Notes: generated from the letters alone by a model not told the origin. DNA of 64,000 nucleotides from Castanea sativa (GCF_040712315.1 NC_134016.1:22198390-22262389), one strand, 5' to 3'. Numbered from the stretch's first letter, positions 45,432 through 57,627 are shown. Made by a program: numbers and translations.

Positions 45432-45449
45432 TCCCCAGCGGAGTCACCA
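45432..45449 (-). other. Primer binding site of gypsy G
   Basis: Minus-strand TGGTGACTCCGCTGGGGA directly beyond the LTR end. Its form matches primer sites of Tat/Ogre gypsy elements; I did not assign the tRNA. Confidence 0.72.
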
Positions 45450-45451
45450 TT

Positions 45452-46288
45452 ATGGACACAACGGAAATGGGAGTCGCTACCTAGTTTTTGTAATAGTCTA
45501 GGAACCATATGTATAGCGTCCTCTCGAGAAAGGACCATTGATCTTACTACCAGAGATATGGGTTCAGAGTTAAGGTATGGTCTTGGAAATGTGTTAGGTA
45601 CCCAAAACCGCCTAACCCTAAGATTGGCTTCCTCTCATTGTGTCTTATGTCTTAACCCTATTAAAGGCACACTCAATATTGTTATCTAACTCACACACAC
45701 ACTAACATGCATCTAAACACACAACATGGCATCTATCATCCCAAACCATACATTTATCATGCTTGTCAACCAAAGCCTAACATTCATCTAGCATGACATC
45801 TCTTAACATACATCTAGCATGCATGTCAACCAACCTAGTATTCATCTAGCATGGCATGGCATAAACCCTAGCATGTTACTATCATCATATCCATTCAAGG
45901 CAGAAACACAGGCATGGCAAGCATACATAGATCATCACATGTATTCCAAGCTTTTAGACATGAAATCAAACTTCAAACAAACACATTACATCATTAAAAT
46001 GCATATTCATACCAATGCATGACTTACCTCACTTAAAAACTCAGCACCTATGCCATTATGCATGAGCATGTGAATGCATACTCATGGCATCAAGCAAAGA
46101 AAACACAAGATAAACCTTTATTCTAACATGTGAAAAGCAAACAAACATGTGAAACAGAGACTTAGAACTATGAAGACATGAAAAACGGATCTAAAGTAGA
46201 GGTATACATGTGAAAGCAGAAGCAAAAACAGACAAAACAAAGTTAGGGTTCCTTGGACGAGTTCATGCGCACGCATGAATAACCTTAC
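45452..46288 (-). mobile_element. 5' LTR of gypsy G (3' portion)
   Basis: Reads on the minus strand in parallel with the last 900 bp of the solo LTR at 13258-15177, ending in the tract that leads into the primer site. The upstream part is missing: at 46289 a copia LTR (A3) begins. Its partner beyond A3 was not found. Confidence 0.82.
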
Positions 46289-47293
46289 TGTTAGGACATA
46301 TGTGGAACTTGTTAAAACATTTGTTATGTAAATTGGCTAATCCTTTGACAAAATGCACTTTACTTGTAATTGGGTAGATTTAGGATGGGTTTAGTACTTC
46401 AAGGAACAAGAGTTCAAGTTTAGTATTGAAACCATGCAAATCTGTTCAAGAAACAAGTGAAGAAGTGTTGTTCATTAAAGCTCGACAGATAGATATCTAT
46501 TGAGGTTTAATGACTAATCTCAACAGCTTCTCGATAGAAACAGTATCTATCGAGAATTACGAAATTCAAATTCCAAATCTATTTTCATACATATCCAAGT
46601 GTATTTGTGTAGGACTTATTTTCTCACAACCCAAGACATATATAAGGATTATTTTAAAGGCCGTCACAAAAGGAATCATAGCATCCCTTCATGCATTGTG
46701 TGATCGAAGACAAAATTTGACCTAGTTCATCATATTCTCTATAGAAGCTACTGCGTCTTTGCACTAATGGTTTTGTAACCAAGGAGTTTCTTAATCTTTA
46801 TCGTTTGGATGAACTACAAAACTTTGCAGCCAACATCTTCCTTAAGTTGGTGTGTTAGTCACGTACTTAGATTCTTGTAAAGGAGTAAGTCACATACTGG
46901 GATCCGTGCATCGATTTGTTAGTCACGTATTGGGAACCGTGCATTGAAAAGAGAGATTGTCACTACATTACAAGTCCAATTAGGTATTGGGGTAAGGATT
47001 CAATTGCAAGTTGACATAAAATACTAGGATTCCTTTACTTGTAACCGCTTGTTTTGATAATAGTGGATTATCGGGAGTGGTGACCTTAAATTCACCCGGT
47101 GGGGTTTTGCCTTGGTAGTTTTCCCCATTCGTAAACAAATCACTTGTGCCAAACTTATTTTTCACTGCATTTACTTTTAGTTGGTGATTTGTTTGTGCTA
47201 CCATGCTTATTGCATGTAATTAAATCTAATTAATTAACTTGGCTAATTAATTGATTGCTTTACCAAGAGGGTCAATACATTCTTGGTTGATGA
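46289..47293 (+). mobile_element. 5' LTR of copia element E (A family, A3)
   Basis: About 1005 bp, opening TGTTAGGACATATGTGG, with a TATA-like TATATAAGG at about 46638 and the same order of phrases as A1 read on the other strand. The 3' edge is degenerate (TGATGA in place of the A1 end CTATCA) and no primer site follows; the next sequence is already late gag, so the leader and early gag are deleted. Confidence 0.85.
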
Positions 47294-48000
47294 AGCAAAT
47301 TAAACCATTGGAGCTTTGCAGTTCGAGAACAACTTCCTTGCTGAAAGGACCAAGAAGCTTGAAGAGGAGCTATTCCAGGTTAGAGCTCAATTGGAGAGGA
47401 CTTCTAGTGCAAATCTCGAGGAGATGTTGAGTTCCCAAAAAAGTGCTTCTGATAGAACTAGTTTGGGGTATAATTTCTCTTCTTATAATATTGCCTCTTC
47501 TAGTACTACTGTGTTTGTCTCACCTGCTAATAATGTTAATTCTGAGAACAATGAATGTAAAACACATATAGCTAGTGAGAATGTAGACAAAGGAAAATCC
47601 ATTTTAGGTGCACCCTCTAAGCTTGAAAAGAAAGAGACTAGAAACCCTAGGACTAAGAAAGTTAACAACAAAAGTCTCAACTGAAGAAGCTGCATTTCTA
47701 TCATCACTATGGAGCTTCAAGGCATACTCGTCCAAATTGCTACAAATGATTAGCCACTCAAAAAGCAACAATATGATCTCAACTGGAAACCAAAATCAGT
47801 TTTCATTCTCTTTTGCCCCTTTTAGAGATCTTCTAAAGGCCTTCATGTTCCTTTCGAAGTTGAACGGTTTTAATTCTTTCCCTTCACCATCGGTTCAAGG
47901 GTTTGCACAAAGGAAAGGTTCTTCCTCCAAGGCTTTAAGTGATTCAATCACTTTTTCTCTCTCCCCCCTTCTTATGGTTATGCATTACTTGTGTGTTTTG
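47294..48000 (+). pseudogene. Gag C-terminus of copia element E, broken
   Basis: The frame 47316-47684 is a Glu/Ser-rich, probably coiled gag tail (KKLEEELFQVRAQLERTSSA, SEKKETRN-type basic end). In the next frame HFYHHYGASRHTRPNCYK is a zinc knuckle in which two cysteines have become tyrosine. 47750-47970 (NQFSFSFAPFRDLLKAFMFL, FAQRKGSSSK) is the usual SIRE-like continuation. No protease follows; the F LTR or related interior begins by 48244. Confidence 0.78.
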
Positions 48001-48243
48001 CTTTCCTGTGTTTGAGTCAGTCTAGTTTTATGCTATATTTTGTTTAACATGTTTTTGTTTGCACGTTTTCAGTTTTTGCATTAATTTAGTTTTCATAATA
48101 AAAAAAATAAAAAAAATGAATTTGAAAAAAATCAGAAATACAAAAACAGTGTGTGTTTTGTGTGCATTGGTACTTGTGTACCTTGGATGACTATTAGGTT
48201 CTAAGGATTTAGGATCTAAATGTATTAGAACTTCAATGTGTAA
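48001..48243 (+). other. Non-coding link between E gag and the F LTR
   Basis: AT-rich with A runs. No gene. Whether it belongs to E or to F is unclear because the left edge of the F LTR is not fixed. Confidence 0.4.
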
Positions 48244-49100
48244 TGTTGGCAAAACCATGATCAAAACTTATAGTCTAGATTTAGGCTACTCAAATTATAT
48301 TTAACGTAAAGTTGATATCGAGTAATTCCAGGAATTACTATTCACTTTTTGCAAGGCTCGATCAATCGAAAATTAGACTCAATCAATTGAAGCTCGTGCA
48401 GATTGTTTTTCTGCAAAATTTTCCAACTCAACCCAAGCCCATATGACGTGTAGGGTTTTATGTTTTGCCTTAAGTATAAAAGGAAAAACTCTAGCCACGT
48501 TTTTATGTTGTTGTTTATGCTCTGTGTGTGAATCTCTTGTGAGATCTAGAGGTGTTTGCCTTCATACACACTTAGGGTTATCAAAATCAAAATTGAGTCG
48601 AGAGCTTGGTGATCGTTTCAGTTGCTGCATAAAGAGTTTAAAGAAATACAAGTGGGATACTTGTGGATGCTATGGATCTGAGAAACAAGTAGTTTGTGGT
48701 CTCGAAGCTGTCACGTGGTCGTGGTAGTAAGTTTTCTACTCGAGGTAGCAATAGGATGTTAGTGGTTTGAGTCGCTATTGTAAAACTTCAATTCTTTCAT
48801 AGTGGATCTGTTTTATCTTAAGAATAGCTAGGTTAAATCCTTCCTAGGTTTTTTACCGATTTGGTTTTTCTAGGTTATCATATCGTATGTTATTTACTTT
48901 TCTGCTTTGCTTTACATGATATGATTTACTTGTGTTAACCTAGATTTGAATAATTTTCCTAACACTACAACAAAATGTATTTTTAGTGAGGAAATATTTT
49001 TTGTTGCTAAAGTTACAGCTTTAGTGACGAAATATGCATTTCGTCACTAATAATGAAAAAAATTATAACATTTAGCAACGAAAAATAAATTCAATCACTA

Positions 49101-50030
49101 TTGTGATCTGAAAAATGGGCGTCAGTGGAGGGAAACTTTGGCGTGAGTTTTTTTTTTCTTTCATTCCCTTCGGCTCATGTTTGTTGAGAATGGGTATTTT
49201 TATTTTTGTTGAGAATGGTATAAATCAAACGAAAAGGCATGGCTCAAATGCTCTCATGTTTGTTTTGTTGTGGTGTGGCCCTCGTTTGTGTTTATTATTT
49301 AATTTTGGATTGGAGGTTAATAATGTGTTGGTGTTTGCTCAAGCATGAAGTTTATGCCTTATTTGGTTGCCAAGAAATGTGAGAGAAAGTTAATAAATAC
49401 CCAGTTTTTGTTATAATGTTTTAGTTAGTTCAATACTTGCATCAACATAGTTTGGTAATTTTATTAAAATTCAGTTTTTTACGTTTTCTCAGCTACTAAG
49501 TGAGCATTTAAAGATTGATTTTGATGAAAGTTCTTACCTTTTGGCTTTTGTCAATTAAAAGGAAGTTCCCAACTTATCAGAATTTTTGGGGGAAAAAAGG
49601 TGCAAATTTGATGAGTGTGACTCTCTAATAGTGTAGAATGTAATTAAGCAACAATTTTTTTCTCTTTAGTTCCTTCCTTTACAGAGGGGTTAGTGCAATT
49701 TCTTTGGTGGATGATACCAGCGGGCCCTTTCATAAGGATTCCATAAGAGCTATTTGTTATAGTGCCAATTGGTAATCTCTTTGTATCTACAGGGGATGTT
49801 AAAGATAACTTTCCCTTCATCACTTTTCTGATTGGTGTAAGCACTACGTGTATTACATGTGTAAGCTATGAGTTTGTGTAGTAATTTATGAGAGGATCAT
49901 TTTCAAGACTAAAGTACTTATAAATTTAACTTTTCTTTTGCAGGCTAAATACACATTGTTTGCAATTACTTTGGATTTTTTCTAAAAATTGTAAGCTTAG
50001 CTTGAGCAAAGTAAGTAAATTTTAGTTGAA
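49101..50030 (+). other. CACTA 5' interior, no gene seen
   Basis: Follows the left subterminal repeats. A small frame at 49115-49348 has no recognisable motif. Probably leader or promoter of the transposase gene. Confidence 0.5.
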
Positions 50031-50034
50031 AACC

Positions 50035-50721
50035 TTATAAAACTCTATACTTGTGATGTTAGAAATTTGATTTGTGGTGGTATGTTGTGTTGGAGCAAGC
50101 GGGTGGCTTGCATGGTGTTATAAGGTGGGTTAAACTAATATTGGGAGTATTTTTCATTTCTTACAAATGTGAATGAGTATTGTTGATTAAATGTGATGAA
50201 TAGTATTTTATTTGATTTAAATACTTGTAAAACTCTATACTTGTGAAGTTGGAAATTGGTTTTGTGGTGGGTTGTTGTATTGGAGCAAGCGGGTGGCTTG
50301 CATGGTGTTATAAGGTGGTTTAAATACATATTGGGAGTGTTTTTCAATTCTTGCATATGTTAATGAGTATTGTTGATTAGATGTAATAAATAGTATTTTA
50401 TTTCATTTCAATACTTGTAAAACTCTATTCTTGTGATGTTGGAAATTGGTTTTGTGGTGGTATGTTGTGTTGGAGCAAGCGGTAGCTTGCATGGTGTTAT
50501 AAGGTGGCTTAAACTAATATTGGGAGTGTTTTTCATTTCTTGCAAATGTTAATGACTATTGTTGATTAGATGTGATGAATAGTATTTTATTTGATTTAGA
50601 TACTTGTAAAACTCTATACTTGTGATGTTAGTGATTGGTTTTGTGGTAGTATGTTGTGTTGGAGCAAGCGGGTGGCTTGCATGGTGTTATAAGGTAGTTT
50701 AAACTAATATTGGGAGTGTTT
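50035..50721 (+). repeat. Tandem repeat, about 190-bp unit, 3.6 copies, in the CACTA
   Basis: Units share AACTCTATACTTGTGATGTT, TTTGTGGTGG and TGGAGCAAGCGGGTGGCTTG. The last phrase begins at about 50091, 50281, 50471 and 50660, so the spacing is 190, 190 and 189 bp. It lies just upstream of the transposase start. Confidence 0.9.
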
Positions 50722-50862
50722 AAGTATTAATATAGACTTGTGCATTCATGAATGGGATAGAACTTTATCTAAGTAGCTAATAGACTTAGATGTTAGAATA
50801 CATTATGTATGAGTTGTCCTTATTTTACTAAAGTATCATTCATCTTGTAATTGTAGTCAAAC

Positions 50863-53800
50863 ATGGATAAAAATTGCATGACAATGGGTAAGACACCCAA
50901 TGGCAGATTAAGCCATCCATATATTGAAGGGGTCAATGCATTTATTAATTTTGCAGAGCGGTTGTGGACTTAAGTGGTAATATTCTGTGCCCGTGTATTC
51001 ACTGTGTGAATTGCTATCGATAATCTCCTCATACTGTACGTATCCATTTGCTTCATCGTGGGATTATGCAATCTTACATTAATTGGTATAATCATGGAGA
51101 ACCTCGTGTATTGAACGAGAACATTCATGATAATGAAATGTCGGATGGTGATCATATAGATGGTATTGATGCCTTGGTAGGTGACCGAATTAAAGGGGAA
51201 CCAAGAAATGCAACTGAAGATGAGGAGGTATGTCAATTTGACAAACTTGGGAAGATGCAAAGTGTGAGTTGTATCCAGGTTGCACTGATTATAGTATCTT
51301 GAAGTTTGTTATTGAGATGTTGAATGTAAAGGTAATAACCAACTTGAATAATAAGGGACTTGATATGATGCTAAAATTGCTGACAAAGGTTTTATCGAAA
51401 GTTAACTTGGTTCCAAGGTCAACTTATGAAGCAAAGAAGATATTATGTAACTTGGGCATGTCATACGAGCATATAGATACATGCAAAAATAATTGTGCAC
51501 TATTTTGGAAGGAAAATGAAAACCTTGATAAATGTCTGGTGTGTGAGGCGCCTAGGTACAAGGATACACATGCCCAAGGTAAGAAGATTCCTCATAAGGT
51601 ATTGCGTTACTTTTCGTTGACACCGAGACTAAGGAGATTGTACATGTCAAGCCAAAGAGCTAAGAACATGAGATGGTATATAGACAAACGTGTGGATGAT
51701 GGGATAATGAGGCATCCGACTGATAGTGAGGAGTGGAAGGAGTTTGATTTGCAACATCCTAATTTTGCCCTCGAACCTCACAATGTAAGGTTGGGGTTGG
51801 CTACAGATGGATTTAACCCTTTTGGGAATATGAACAAAAACTATAGTATGTGGTTTGTCATACTTATCCCCTATAACCTACCATCTTGGCTGGTTATGAA
51901 GGAGCCATATTTTATGTTGTCCTTGCTTATTCCTGGTCCCCATCAACTAGGAAATGAGATTGATATTTACTTGAAACCATTGGTTGACGAGTTGAATGAG
52001 TTGTGTGAAGAAGGTGTAGAAACTTATAATGCTTATAGTAAAGAGCATTTTCAGATGTGTACAACTTTGTTATGGACAATACATGACTATCCTAGATTTG
52101 GTAACGTGTTTGGGTGGAGGACAAAGGGTTATCATTCTTGTTACACTTACAACAATGAACCATATTCAAAAGCGTTGGAAAGTAAAATTGGATTCATTAA
52201 CCGTTGAACTTATTTGTCTATGGAACATCGTTGGAGACATAGTCAATTGCATAATGGTTTATCAGAGAAACGGAAGAGATCTTTAGAGTTACAAGTGAGA
52301 AAGATACAAGAGCAGTTAGATAGAATGTCAAATATAATTTTAGGAAAGCATCCAAGTAACAAGAAGAGATAAGTCATTGGGGAGCCAAATTGGTCAAAGG
52401 TAAGTATTTTGTACAAGCTTCCATACTAGAAGAATAAGAAACTTAAGCACAACATTGATGTCATGCATGTGGAGAAGAACATTAGTGAGAGTACTTACGG
52501 TACTTTGTTAGGAATTGAGGGGAGAAACAAGGATACTGACAAGGCATGGATAGACTTTAGGTACACGTTGCATTTGAAACAACGTCCTGATGGATCATAT
52601 GACAAGCCATGGGCTTTCTTTTCATTAATTCCAAATAAAAGGGATGGTTTCTATGACTTTTTGAAATCAATCAAATATCCAGATAGCTATGCAGCCAACA
52701 TATCAAGGTCAGTGAATGCAAAAAACGGTAGATTATCTGGTTTGAAAAGCCACGACTATTATGTGCTACTACAACGAATTCTTCCAATTGGGTTGTGAGG
52801 GTTTGCACATAAAGACATTAGTATTGTATTGTTTGAGTTGAGCAGCTTCTTCCAAGACTTATGCTCAAGGACCCTAAAATGGAGTGAATTGGAGAAACCA
52901 GAAGAACATATAGTTCTTATACTATGCAAGCTTGAGAGGTTCTTTCCTCCAGTATTCTTTGATGTTATGGTCCACCTTGCTGTTTACTTGCCTTGAGAAG
53001 CAATTCTAGGAGGCCCGGTACAATATCGGTGGATGTGCCCAATTGAAAGGTAATTAGATCCTTTAATGCATCCATCAATTGTATCTTTCCCATGTGATAT
53101 AAAATCACATAATGTGCGTATTTTTTCCTCGTAGGTACCTTGGAAAATTGAAAAAATACGTTTCCAACCGAGCTCGACCAGAAGGTTCGATTGCAGAGGC
53201 TTACATTCTCAAAGAATGTATTAACAACTGGTCTTTGTATATTGATGGGATCGAAACTGTGCATAATCGAAGAGAAAGAAATAAAGATTTTTGTGAATCT
53301 AGCGAAGGATTGATAGTTTTCTCACAGACTGCCTGACCTACAGGTGGTAGGCGGAATGATGGCAACTTGTCTCGTGCATTGCTTGATACTGCTCATTGGT
53401 ACTTGTTGTACAATAGTCTTAAGCTAGAGCCTTATTCAAAGTATGTGATTTCATATGCATATACCAAAGGGGACCTAGACAATCATCATGTAACCCAAAA
53501 GAGTGGTGTATGTACTAAAGGGGACCATGAGGGAAAAATGCACGACTTCTATGGTCATGTGTGCAAAATTTGGGAATTGGAGTATGTGTTTCGCCATAAA
53601 GTTGTTTTATTCCAGTGTGAATGGTACAATACTGGTACCAATGGTCAAAGGAGAACGATAAGAACCAATGCACACTACACAAGCATTGATGTTACAAGTC
53701 GGTGGTATGAAAATTACCCTTTTATACTTCCTAGTCAAGCAAGACAAGTTTTTTACCTTCAAAATACCAAATTGGGTGAACTTGGGAAAATTGTGCAATC

Positions 53801-54059
53801 CATCCAACATAGGGGAGTGTTTGATGTCCCAAAACTCGGGGGTAGAGAATCCAATGATAATACAGAAGATAGTGATGCATTCCAACAAGAAGCGATTGTT
53901 GATGCTGTCTCTATCAATGTTGAGGACAATATTATTGACTATTGTATGGGTGATGTTGAAATTGAGGTTGTTCTTGAAGATGGAACTTCAAGAGATGCTA
54001 ATCAAAATGAAGAGCATGACATACCTGATGTTGATCTTGATATGGATTATGATATGTAG
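50863..54059 (+). pseudogene. CACTA transposase (tnp2 type), broken
   Basis: Would cut and join element ends in the nucleus. It begins MDKNCMTMGKTPNGRL, the transposase-associated domain with Cys cluster CPCIHCVNC (frameshift near 50970). The tnp2 core starts LYPGCTDYSILKF near 51265, includes LATDGFNPFGNM (first Asp) and GNEIDIYLKPLVDEL (second Asp), and breaks at a stop near 52205. HNIDVMHVEKNISES starts the next piece. The DUF4218 region continues from about 52840 through an intron (about 53048-53134), then ARPEGSIAEAYI. A DUF4216 region (VFRHKVVLFQCEWYN, HYTSIDVTSRWYENYPFILPSQ) precedes an acidic C-terminus. At least five in-frame stops make it inactive. Confidence 0.9.
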
Positions 54060-54132
54060 AATTCATAACAATTGTCTTAAATGTTGTGTGCTTGTCTTAA
54101 AGTTTTATGCTTGTCTAAATAGCAATTGTTTT

Positions 54133-54450
54133 GTACTTATCTTGAACTTGATATGGATATTGATGTGGTCATTTGTTGTGTTGAGTTAGTAGTAATTGTA
54201 TTCAAATTTAGCACTTGTGAATTGTTTGATATGGATAATGGTGTAGACTATGATATGTAAAGTTAGTAGTAATTGTTATTGAGATATTTTGTACTTATCT
54301 TGAACTTGATATGGATATTGATGTGGTCATTTGTTGTGTTGAGTTAGTAGCAATTGTGTTCAAATTTTGCACTTGTGAATTGCTTGATATAGATAATGGT
54401 GTGGACTTTGATGTTAAGTTAGTAGCAATTGTACTTATCTTTCACGTCAA
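54133..54450 (+). repeat. 158-bp tandem duplication after the CACTA transposase
   Basis: GTACTTATCTTGAACTTGAT begins at 54133 and again at 54291; the two units match over most of their length. The DMDYDM-ending reading frame finishes just upstream, and the repeat contains GATATGGATATTGATG runs that resemble codons of that acidic tail, so it may have grown out of the gene end. Confidence 0.85.
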
Positions 54451-54467
54451 TACATAGTTTTAAAAAA

Positions 54468-56557
54468 ATGCCCAAAAAGGCTAAATACACTCATAACATA
54501 CCGAGGTATGAGACGACAAGATTGGATAAAATGAGACAAAACTAAGAGAGAATTGATGCTTGGGGATTGAAGCACATATCAACTTCTCTAAAGGATACTG
54601 CTCAATCTAATTGTGCAAAAGGGAAAAGAAGTAGAGCTAGTGTTGTGGTAGATGATGATTATGTACTACCTATTGATGATGATGACAATGATGATGAGTC
54701 ATCTAATTCTGTAATCCATAAGGTACAATAGATGTTCCATAGAGTACAATAGATGATAATAACTTTATTGTTCCATTACTTGTAATGACTTTGTTGTTCC
54801 ATTATGTGTATATTTGTTAGTTACAGATGGCATCAAGACGACTTAAACGCTCGCGAGGTGAGGCATCTATCCTAGTGGTCCAATCTACGAAAACACCTCC
54901 TGAAGCAAATCCTCCCGTCCAAAGTTCTTCTAGTGCGGAGGCGCAAACTACCGGCGCATTAACTAGCACAACTGGTAACTACATAGAACATACTTAATTA
55001 CAACTGCACCTTATTTTTATTTTTAAGATTATATATCACTTAATTAAGCTATAATATACATGGAATGTATAATTTTTTAACATTAATAGTGTTTAAATAT
55101 GATCTGCTAGCAGAAATACCCATGGAACAACATGTGATATATCAGTACAGGCACTTGTTGAAAAAAGTGGTAAGTTGCCAGTACATATAGCTGCAGAGTA
55201 TGATGCTCCTGTTGGGAAAAATGCGTGCAAGTTTGTCAATCAAATTGGCATACAAGTACGAAGTAATTTGTCCAGTTACAACATAAAAAATTGGAAAAAT
55301 GTTAATGCTGCCACTAAAGATGTTGTGCTTCCAAATATCGCGGTAAATTTACATTTATAAAGTCTAACTCGTCTTTGTTGTCACTAAGTATTTAAATTCA
55401 TATAATCATATTTTTATAATACATATACACTTCATTTTACAAGATCAGTTTGAGCTACAAGGGGATTCTAACTTGGTAACGAAAACATTAAATACAAAAT
55501 GTGGAAGATTATTGAGTTCCAGCTCCCACAAGTTGCATCAGGCTTATAAAAAGCTTGTACAATCTCATAGTGCTAACTATGCAAGAAGCCACCCGCCAAA
55601 GAATGCCAAACTTGAGCGGTGGACTGAACTCATTGATGGGAGATGGACCAATGAGGATTGGCTGGTAAATTATTTATACGTATATTATTATTATCTAATG
55701 TTTACTATATTATGTTGTAAACTGATTAGATTAATACTTAGATGAAGTAAATGTATATTGTTTTATTCATGATCTAATAAATATCTTGAATGTTGTTTAT
55801 TAGAAAAAACTAAGAAAGAACTCTGAAAATAGGACGAAAACTTTAGGCAAACATAGATGCGAGACAAAGGCGCTTACTGTTAGGGTTGATGAGGAGGTGC
55901 GTGTTTTTTCATTTTCTTAAACCTTAGTATATTACATGTTGTGATTAATTAAGTATATCTATCTAACACTTGAATGTTAATTAATTAGACAAATAATAAT
56001 GACGATCAAGTTCCTGAATTGGCAAAAATCTTCAAAGATGTTCATTTCAATCCAAATACAAATATGTGGATACACCATGAGGATGAAGCGACATATGTAT
56101 GTATATTATTCCATCCCTATCATGTTTGTGAAGCTATAATATATGTATCATTAATGTTGTGATTGTTTGTTTCTTTCTCTTTTTCAAATGATAGGAAAAT
56201 ATTCTCAAAGTGCAAGAGGATCATTGTTAAGATCCTAATGCAATTCCTCTTACACAAGAGGAGATCTCAAACTTGGTTTTTAAGAAGAAGTCTGGTATTG
56301 TAAAAGGACTTGGCATGAGACCTTCCTCTTCTCTAGTAACCACCGTCTTATCTAATTCCTCGGTGGAGTATATCCAACGGCTAGAAAATAAGATAATTGA
56401 GCTCAAAGAGACAAGAGCTAAGGACCAAGAGGAGCGAGCTAGGGACCAAGAGGAGCGAGCTAAGCAAAAAGAGATCCAAAAGAATATTCTTAACTTTTTA
56501 AGGAGTAAGGGTTATGGTGACACTCTTACCTATGGGAGTGGTTCAACTTCAAGTTAA
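54468..56557 (+). pseudogene. CACTA second gene, TNPA/Transposase_24-like, lightly damaged
   Basis: A multi-exon gene, likely exons at 54468-54721, 54826-54975, about 55115-55343, 55446-55663, 55803-55896, 55989-56096 and 56193-56557, with GT-AG borders visible at most joints. Protein blocks are KLPVHIAAEYDAPVGKNACK, WKNVNAATKDVVLPN, DQFELQGDS, YARSHPPKNAKLERW, LIDGRWTNEDWL, MWIHHEDEATY, and a C-terminal coiled coil with a repeated AKDQEER heptad-like unit. These match the plant Ptta/En-Spm (Transposase_24) family, thought to bind subterminal repeats. Two in-frame stops (about 54543 and 56228) were seen; otherwise it reads well. The first two exons are less certain. Confidence 0.78.
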
Positions 56558-56989
56558 AATATTTTTTGGTTAGTACTTTATTTTAGCAATTGACCCACAT
56601 TACATGATGTGACTACTCTTAATGCATTGTTAGAAATGTTTCTTATAACATAGTTAATATTTTTACTTTACGATTTAATGTAGTATTGTTTTTATATTTG
56701 TGCAGATTTCTTATTAGTGGCTTTTAGGAGATTTACTTTTGGCATTACTTGAAGACATATAAGGACATCTTCCATTAGTTCTAATTATATTATACTACAC
56801 TTTTTGTATTATAAAACATCTCGAGTTATTGTATATGTTGCAAACAATTATTGTATGGAAGGAGTTTAAATTGGATACTTGTTTTATTTTTTACTTGTGG
56901 AATGTATGGATCTTTTTTTATAAATGTGTTGTTGAAATAAATGTATTATTCAAATGTGATGTTTTAATAATGTAATAGCAGGTTCCAGG

Positions 56990-57545
56990 TTAATATCAAA
57001 GCTATGAAAAAAATAAAAATAGAAAATAAGTTTTAGCGGCAAATTTTTTCGTTACAAATATAGCAACAAAAAATTATTTTAGTGACGAAATATTTCGTCA
57101 CTAAATGTAGCAAAATTTGGTAAGAAATGGTTTTAGTGACAAAAATTTTCGTCGCTTTATGTGCCTGAATTTTCTTAAAAATAGTTTTAGTGACAAACGT
57201 TTTCGTCACTATATGTATCCGAAAATAGTTTTAGTGATGAAATTATTCGTCACTAAATATGATTTAATAAACTAAAGTATTTTTAGTGACGAAATATTTT
57301 CGTCACTGAATGGTGTTTTTAGCGAGGAAAACATTTAATGACGAAACGTTTTTGTCGCTAAAAGTTTTTTTTTTTAAATCAAATTGGACTTTTAGTGACG
57401 AAATTTTTCGTCACCAGGACTTTTAGTGATGGGGTTTCAGTGACGAAATGAGTTTCGTCGCTAAAAGTCCAATTTCATTACTAAAGGTCCTTAGTGACGG
57501 AAAACTGCGCTTTTAGTGTCGAATTTTTTCATCACTGAAAATACA
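56990..57545 (+). repeat. CACTA 3' subterminal repeat array
   Basis: At least ten copies of a TTTAGTGACGAAA motif, in both orientations and often as short palindromes (CGAAATATTTCG-like), fill the last 570 bp. In En/Spm such repeats are binding sites for the TNPA protein. The 5' end has about four (48980-49090). Confidence 0.9.
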
Positions 57546-57627
57546 TTTTGTTGTAGTGTAAGTTAATCACTTGGCTGAATAACTAGGTTAAACAACTTGT
57601 GTTTTAAGGGGTCTAAAAACGTACAAG

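Larger units (their letters stand above)
39671..46288 (-). mobile_element. Gypsy element G (Tat/Ogre-like), truncated at both ends
   Basis: Minus-strand Ty3/gypsy element: partial 5' LTR 45452-46288, primer site 45432-45449, leader, gag 42546-44291, protease 42046-42294 and RT 39671-41066. RNase H, integrase and the 3' LTR are lost at the B5 junction, and the LTR upstream part is lost where A3 inserted at 46289. The domain types (gag YCHFHQKFGHKTNNC, protease LIDNG, RT MPFGLKNVGATYQR) fit the Tat/Ogre group by recollection. It is interrupted by an unrelated 540-bp segment at about 39823-40360. Confidence 0.87.
48963..57558 (+). mobile_element. CACTA (En/Spm) transposon, 8.6 kb, complete ends
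   Basis: The ends are inverted copies starting CACTACAACAAAATG, identical for 21 bp. The 3-bp duplication TAA lies at 48960-48962 and 57559-57561. Subterminal repeats of TTTAGTGACGAAA type crowd the 3' end and a few sit at the 5' end. Two genes read left to right: a tnp2-type transposase (50863-54059) and a TNPA/Transposase_24-like gene (54468-56557), both with stops. Ends and target site look fresh compared with the proteins, so movement might have been driven by a relative. Confidence 0.95.
48244..57625 (+). mobile_element. 5' LTR of copia element F, split by a CACTA element
   Basis: The LTR consists of 48244-48962 and 57562-57625, about 0.78 kb. Candidate start TGTTGGCAAAACC, TATA-like TATAAAAGG at 48475-48483, and a clear end GTACA next to a primer site at 57628. 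The left boundary is a best guess from the TG rule; no matching 3' LTR occurs in the window. Confidence 0.62.

Noticed and set aside
47608..48015. 135-residue frame as a separate gene
   Set aside because: Its middle part is the ordinary SIRE-like gag continuation after the knuckle; the ends are out of frame.
49115..49348. 77-residue frame in the 5' part of the CACTA element
   Set aside because: No motif and no splice context. It probably reflects chance in the leader.
50035..50721. Regular repeats that could suggest a CRISPR-like array
   Set aside because: The unit is 190 bp with no unique spacers and lies in a plant CACTA transposon. It is a plain tandem repeat.
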